Below, one piece after another: positions 58,251-64,000 of a stretch of 64,000 nucleotides of DNA (position 1 is its first letter; every line of letters begins with the position of its first letter). The stretch is from positions 227,546-291,545 of the forward strand of contig CAJJDP010000146.1 of assembly GCA_905182995.1 (NCBI GenBank), read 5' to 3'. A program made the position numbers and the translations under genes. The stretch is from Paramecium octaurelia (lineage: Eukaryota; Ciliophora; Oligohymenophorea; Peniculida; Parameciidae). The notes beneath the pieces were generated by a model. It was not told the origin of the DNA. It saw nothing but the letters and a program-made list of their open reading frames with translations, and searched no databases.

Positions 58251-59206
58251 ATAATCAATATCCAATAAAACATTAAATCATTATTTTCAAAATATAGTAT
58301 CTATCCATTTATAAAAATAAATTAATTATCAAAATATTTATATAATAGATCTTCATTTAGATAATAGTGAAATAGTTAGCAATTTTCTATTTGGATTATC
58401 AATGGCTCGAACTTAATTATCTTTAGCTTTGATGAGTAGCATAGCTCTAATAATCCATTAAAATAAATTATGAAGTAAATAACAATTAGGTAGTGTAAAA
58501 TCTAGATCGGAAAAGTCTTTTAGAAATAAATTAACAGAAATTTAATATTCTGTATCAATTAATTGAATAATTAATTGTATCAATTATATTATATCCTTAA
58601 TTTTTAATTTAATATTATATAATATTTAATAATAATCTAACGTTAATTATTCAACTAGTCAATCGATTAAAAAAAAGCAATACTAGATCCAATCCATTAG
58701 CTATCGTCTACACATAAAAATTATAATGTAAAATTATAAATACTTAACCTTTTTGAGCCTAAAATAAGATTTTGTGGAAAAAAATATATATTATATGAAT
58801 TTATCTATTTATTTCCCTCCAACATTATCTTAATTTTAAATAAGCAAATTCTCTCCCTTTAATATTATAGAAAATTATTAATCTAGTCGACTTTCATCAA
58901 TTTTATTAGCCTAGTTGATATAGTTTGAATGGTTACTTAGAAGTATTTATCTCAAATAGAATATCATCTTAATCTAAATTGAACTGAATTTAAATATTTT
59001 TATATCTTTTCTATGAACAAACTGATATCTTTCTAAAACTGACCATATATATGAATTTTCATTTGAGTAGACTTTATTTTTGTTTGATTACATTTTCATA
59101 TTTTTTAATAATTATAATTATGTATTTCAAAATGAAAACAAATTCGCTTTAAATCAACAATTCAAATACTATGCAATAATTATTTATAATTTCAACAATG
59201 ATTATA
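58251..59206. other. AT-rich interval, nothing recognised
   Basis: Nearly 1 kb of low-complexity A/T sequence downstream of the SecA-like gene. Nothing was recognised on either strand. Confidence 0.5.
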
Positions 59207-59422
59207 TCATTGTAATTCAGCCTCACAATAAGGACATAAAGTTTTGGTTATTTTCCACTTATCAAAGCATGGCTTGTGAAACTAATGATTGCATAAAGTT
59301 GTCTCTAGAGGAATGTATATCTTTTCATATATGAATTCACCTTTCGTATATCGTTCAGAATTAAAGCATATATAACATTTCCATGACTTTTGTAATAAAC
59401 ATCTAATTTTTTCTTTATACAT
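59207..59422 (-). CDS. Small RING-H2 finger protein (or 3' exon of one)
   Basis: 71-codon frame from ATG 59422 to TGA 59207-59209. The RING-H2 ligands are complete: C17-x2-C20 (WKCYICFNSE), then C44-x-H46-x2-H49-x2-C52 (LCNHQFHKPCFDKW) and C63-x2-C66 (LCPYCEAEL). The Trp after the fifth pair is where E2 enzymes bind, so an E3 ubiquitin ligase is indicated. In another frame upstream lies a hydrophobic stretch (LYLLLCYCANFYLV), so this may be the 3' end of a membrane-bound RING gene whose junction I could not place, or a gene fragment. Confidence 0.5.
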
Positions 59423-62400
59423 TTAAAATCTTGGACCAAATAAAAATTAGCACAATAGCACAATAAAAGATAAAGAAATTATTGAGACATATAACCAAAA
59501 AATTAAATAGTTTGGCTAGGTGCTGAAAATATTTGCTGAAAAGCCTCTTAAATAGATCTTTATAAGGTACAAAAATATACAACAAAAGCAAGTTCTGGAA
59601 AGATTTCTATATACAAGAAGAAAAAATTAAAATATGGCTACGTGTTAAATCTAAAATTGTAAATAAGTTCTGGAAATAGTATAAACGAGTGGCTAATCAT
59701 ATAAAATGTTAAACTAAAAGGCAGGTAGTAAAATATTAGCCACTAAATAAGCAGGACCAAAAAAAAAACGCACACTAAAATCATCGATAATTTATACAAT
59801 ATAATAGAATTAAAATCCAAATAGTTTTTTCTTAAGAATTGACTCGAGTTTAAATTCTCTATCGTAACATTGGAAAATGAGGTAAAAGTTACACAAAATT
59901 TTATAAAAATTATATCGAATAAACATATATAAACCAAACAATAATAGAGTCTCCATATTCTTCATATTAAAAGTTGTTGAAAATGTTCAAAAAGTATATT
60001 TCAAAATAGATTCCTAAATTAAAACTCCAAAATATCATAAAATAAAAGGACTAACATAGTTTTGAAATAATGTACTTTCTTCAATATTAATTAGTACTTA
60101 TTAATTTAAATTGAGAAATAAAAATTAGAAACAACTTAAATAATAACCATGATTAAAATAGCTAGATAATACGCTGTTAATTAAGAAGTACTATCTTTTT
60201 TATTTTCCAGGACAGCAGACAAATAAATAGCAAAGTTACAATGATAAACATTGCTTTTCGATTATATAATCACCTAAATATTAGCATATTAAGCATCAAG
60301 CTGGCCATCCATAAATTAAACATGAATTAAATATTCACTTTAACATTCTTCTACCCATTTCTCTAAAAAGTGATCTTATCCAACTAATTTAATACTATCT
60401 TTACCAAACCAAACCCTATTTTAGATTAAAATTATACATATCTTATTCGATATAGTTTTATAAAGGAATTTCGGTCATAATATTTCTATTTTCTCTATAT
60501 TAAGTACTGTACAATTCCAAAATCAAATGTTTAGGCGAAAATATTTCCTTGCTAAATTTTACCTTTGCCTTTCCCTATGTGATTTCATTAAAAAAATCAA
60601 ACTATTCTGTGGTTTAGTTTATAGATCTCCAAGTTGCTTCAAATTTATAAGGTTTTAGTATTTCAAGTAACTAAATCTCATAAATTGTTTGTTGAAATCG
60701 TTTTACTGGAAGGAAAGAGATTATAATCAAAACCAATCTTAAATTCTGCATTATTAAACTACTTTATATAAAATCTGGAAATAAAAATAATGGAATTTAT
60801 TGTTAACTAAATATTATATATTGTTAAATATCTATCTGGCGAAAAATAGAGTGCATAAATTCGGGATTAATTTAAGATAATATGTGTTAGTGTGGAAGCT
60901 TTTCGAAGGTGAACGAGTTGGAACATTGCGGTTCTTTTTGGTTTTTGTTCGTAATTAAGCAATAAGTGAATACCTAATTTTGAATGATGATAAAAGTTAC
61001 TTACTTAGAAATGTTTGATAGGATGCCTATAGTTATTATAAAAATATCTTAAATAACATTATTTTAATTATAAAAGTTTGATACAATAAGGCTTTTTCTC
61101 AAATCTTAAAAATCTGTTTTTTTAGTAATTAAGATAAATCAAATTCCCCTGAATTTATTTTTGCAGGTTATAAACTCAAATAAGAATTGAAGCCTTCAAA
61201 TTAACAGCCATATTTTGCTTATCTTACTTACTTATTGGACATTGTAGGTTTCTATGCTGAGAATTATCTTCAAACAATTTTGGTATCTTAGAATTGATAC
61301 TAAATAAGTTGGCAAAGATTTAATTTGGAATTTATTTGTATAAGTTAGCATTTCAACATAATTTATTTGATTTGGATGCAATTTCCTTTTTGGGCTCCAC
61401 TAGTGGTAATAGAAAAACAATTAAAACATTGAAATATCTTGAAGCGTATTGATGCATATCAACAAAGCAATTAGGAATGGTCTATATTATATTCGCCAGT
61501 CACACAAATACTTACTCTTTGAATGCTTAGACCTTCAGTGCTTCTATTTATAGGTAATTAAAAAAGTAAATCAAAAAAGGCATATCCAAATTACTATTTG
61601 AAAGAGTGGAGAAAAATATATCTAATAAGCAAAATGCAAAGAGGGCTAGAACAGCCTAAAAATGCACTAAGCTCAATGAATGGATAAAATTCAAGAATTT
61701 TTGTAATATACTTAAGTTTCTTTTTATAAGAATAGAGTACTAATAAGCTGAAAAATGATTAATTGTGTATTTGAATGAGCACACTTTCAGTCAGACTAGA
61801 ACCTTGATTCGATTAGACATTTGGTGAATGAGGGATTTCTAAGTTTATCCCACCAGATCTAGCTACTGCTTAGTAAGTGGGAAAAGTATAAGAAGCCTCA
61901 GTAACAGCGAAATCAGAAACTTATGTGGGAATAGTTCTCAAACAAATTATTTTATTTCTTGCGATTAGAATATCAAGCAACACAGGTGACTTGAGGTATC
62001 AGGTTTACATTCCAGAAATAGTAGAAGATGCACACATTTAAAAAGCGCATTATTTGCAAGAGCTTTTCAAAATTTAGTATGGGCGTGCTTAATGTCAAGT
62101 ACTACTATCTGTTAATGGTGGTTACAAAATCACTATTAGAATTAATTGTGATTAAAAAAAACATAATTTTGTAATTATTAAATGTAGATGCAACCAATAT
62201 TTCTAAGTTAGTCATGCCCTTTAAATATTATATAAAGTTTTTGGTTACTTAAAACAAAATCAATATAACTTAAACTTTGATTATACTAGTAAAAAACATA
62301 AATAATTTTCATCATATGAAAATGAATATTGTCAAGGAAATATTAAGTTCTTAATAATTAGCTATCGATTACTCTACGGCAAACAACAAGAACTTCAAAA

Positions 62401-64000
62401 GGTGAATAGGAGCTTAAGTTGAGAAACTACCAAAATAGACTTAAAAGTATCAAATAAAGTACGAAGCCTAAAATATTACGAGGATCACAAAGTTAAAGCT
62501 GTGCATTTGTTGTAAGGACAAACTAAAACTCAACAATATGAAGTTAAGACCAAGATTAAAATTATGTAATAAATTTTATCACTAAAAATTAGTATAATAC
62601 TTCTTGCAAAGAGGATAGGTTCAAGCATAGGTGCTATTTGATATAATAAAAACGTTTTTGTAATTAGTTTCCAAAACAATGCATAATCTAATTAATAAAC
62701 TTACTTGATAATTCATTTTAAGACACAATTAAATGACTCAATTTTTGTCTGATTGTTATTATCATGATTCTAAAATCTTATTCTACTATAGTTCATAATG
62801 AGTGGTTAAATAATATGCTAAAAATCAAAATTCACCAACAATTGTACTAACTTCCTCTTGTTAAACTCATCCTCAAATATATTCTGAATGACCTCTGTGT
62901 GTTTGTTGGATTCCAGTAATAATTCACTAGTATAGAATAGAATACTTGCAAATTATCCTAAGTGTCGACATACTCTTACTTTTTATAAAAATGAAGTAGA
63001 AATGTAATGTATATTACACTCACCTGCAGATAGATATCATAATAATTAGATGAAAAAGCTTTAAAGTTGAGGTAATCTATGGGAGATTCTCCAATTTTTA
63101 AAAGTATTTGAAATTTTTGAGTGTTCTGAATTAGCGATCGGTTGTGTCGAGCCTATTATAATTAAAGTTCAGTTACCTTGCTAGGTTCCCTTCCATCTTT
63201 TCGAAATAATCTTAAAAATATTCCAACAGCATAACTTATTTGCTTTATATTTGATGTTCTTATTTATTTGACCTACCATTGTGGATAATTTGAACAAGTA
63301 ACTCTTGAACTAAATGTCGCATAAACTTGAAAACTTGATGCCTTTACTTGTATTTATATTCCTCAGATAGTCCTACTTCTTATACCGCTTTTAGGAGAGG
63401 AATTTATATAGTGTTTAGAAAGAAGCTTTCAATATAATAATAATTTTTGTATTTTGGGAAAACTCTCGATTGATGTTAAAAAGGTCAATAAACATGTTTA
63501 AAAATTGGTAGTTTAATGTTGGATTTGTGCTATAATACTTGCAGAATTGCATTTTACTACATTTTTGTTAAGAATTCTTGTTTAATTGTTATTGTAGCCT
63601 TGTAGTTCTGTCTCATACAAAAAGCAAACAATTTTGAAATCAAACAGCTGATCAATGTGATGCTTTTTAAGGCATTAGCATCCTCAACTCTTTTATGAAA
63701 TTAAGGATGTAACTCTCCTTTACCTTTTACAAATGGTGTGATGGAACACTTGCTTACTATTCAAGGTTGCACTAGTTTTGATATAATTTTCTTACTCTAA
63801 ATTAATCATCAACAATAGTTTTATTCAATAAAGATGAATAAATTTTAATGCTGAAGCAACCACTACCTCCATTTGAGATTTTTAATTCTTCATGCAAGAA
63901 GTGTGATTGAAAAGCTGCATTTTTTGGCTGATTGCCACACTGTCCAAGATAATTCATTCACCTTCTCATTATTTTTTCATTCTAGACCTTTATGCGCTTA
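59423..64000. other. 4.6-kb gene-poor segment with broken coding-like fragments
   Basis: No intact gene. On the plus strand around 61160-61530 a protein-like frame (CYYLLDIVGFYAENYLQTI-style) is cut by TGA codons. Around 61840-62220 another stretch (PPDLATAQQVGKVQEASVTA then KSETYVGIVL) lacks a start and a recognised domain; it weakly recalls the membrane-proximal part of the Cys-rich protein at 48535. On the minus strand 62780-63980 has shifting protein-like frames (for example FCKYYSTNPTLNYQFLNMFI and IGESPIDYLNFKAFSSNYYD) that might be relics of a large channel-type gene. All are unproven. Confidence 0.4.

Overview
The window is macronuclear-type DNA of a ciliate, almost certainly Paramecium. 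TAA and TAG must be read as glutamine and only TGA stops translation in the recognisable genes. The DNA is very AT-rich. Genes are cut by tiny introns (about 20-41 nt, mostly 22-28, GTA...TAG), and intact genes can start 11-28 bp apart. All gene models below use this code with introns removed by eye. In every spliced model that lies wholly inside the window, the exon total divides exactly by three and ends in TGA. No telomere repeat, tRNA, transposon or CRISPR was seen.

Layout, left to right. 1-537: 5' part of a C2-like protein gene running off the left edge. 1630-2950: decayed RBBP4/MSI1-type WD40 gene. 3981-4617: CFAP77-like axonemal protein. 5753-6004: ubiquitin-like protein ending in Gly-Gly-Leu. 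6438-7397: multi-pass membrane protein. 7554: 5S rRNA. 9813-10541: HP1-like chromo/chromo-shadow protein. 10728-11299: unknown protein. 11355-13466: cyclic-nucleotide-gated-type channel relative with no visible GYG filter. 14527: second 5S rRNA. 14996-15295: second ubiquitin-fold protein. 17071-21560: FAB1/PIKfyve lipid kinase. 21589-24082: DENN-domain protein. 24643-24970: small membrane protein. 25025-25942: radial spoke protein RSPH9. 25954-27410: importin alpha. 27447-29538: MORN-repeat protein. 29602-30580: Alba protein with an Arg-Asp-Asn repeat tail. 30635-31659: PP2C phosphatase. 32569-32915: small helix-turn-helix protein.

34854-47325 holds a modular zinc-finger group: two TLD proteins, one SPRY protein and one WD40 protein share a C-x2-H...C-x2-C module. 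A 1340-residue type I membrane protein (37565-41587) lies among them. Then come a cysteine-rich, multi-pass surface-type protein (48535-52539) and a 1660-residue eukaryotic SecA-like ATPase (53245-58250). The last 5.7 kb has only a small RING-H2 ORF and broken coding-like fragments.

Two stretches (7314-8683 and 14567-15879) recur without a visible difference right after single N bases at 8684 and 15880. Each repeat cuts a gene at the N, so these look like unmerged overlapping contig ends rather than real duplications. If so, the true region is about 2.7 kb shorter.

Functionally, FAB1 and the DENN protein (endosomal lipid signalling and Rab activation) share one 28-bp divergent promoter. RSPH9, the CFAP77-like protein and possibly the MORN protein belong to cilia. 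The HP1-like and Alba proteins act on chromatin or RNA.
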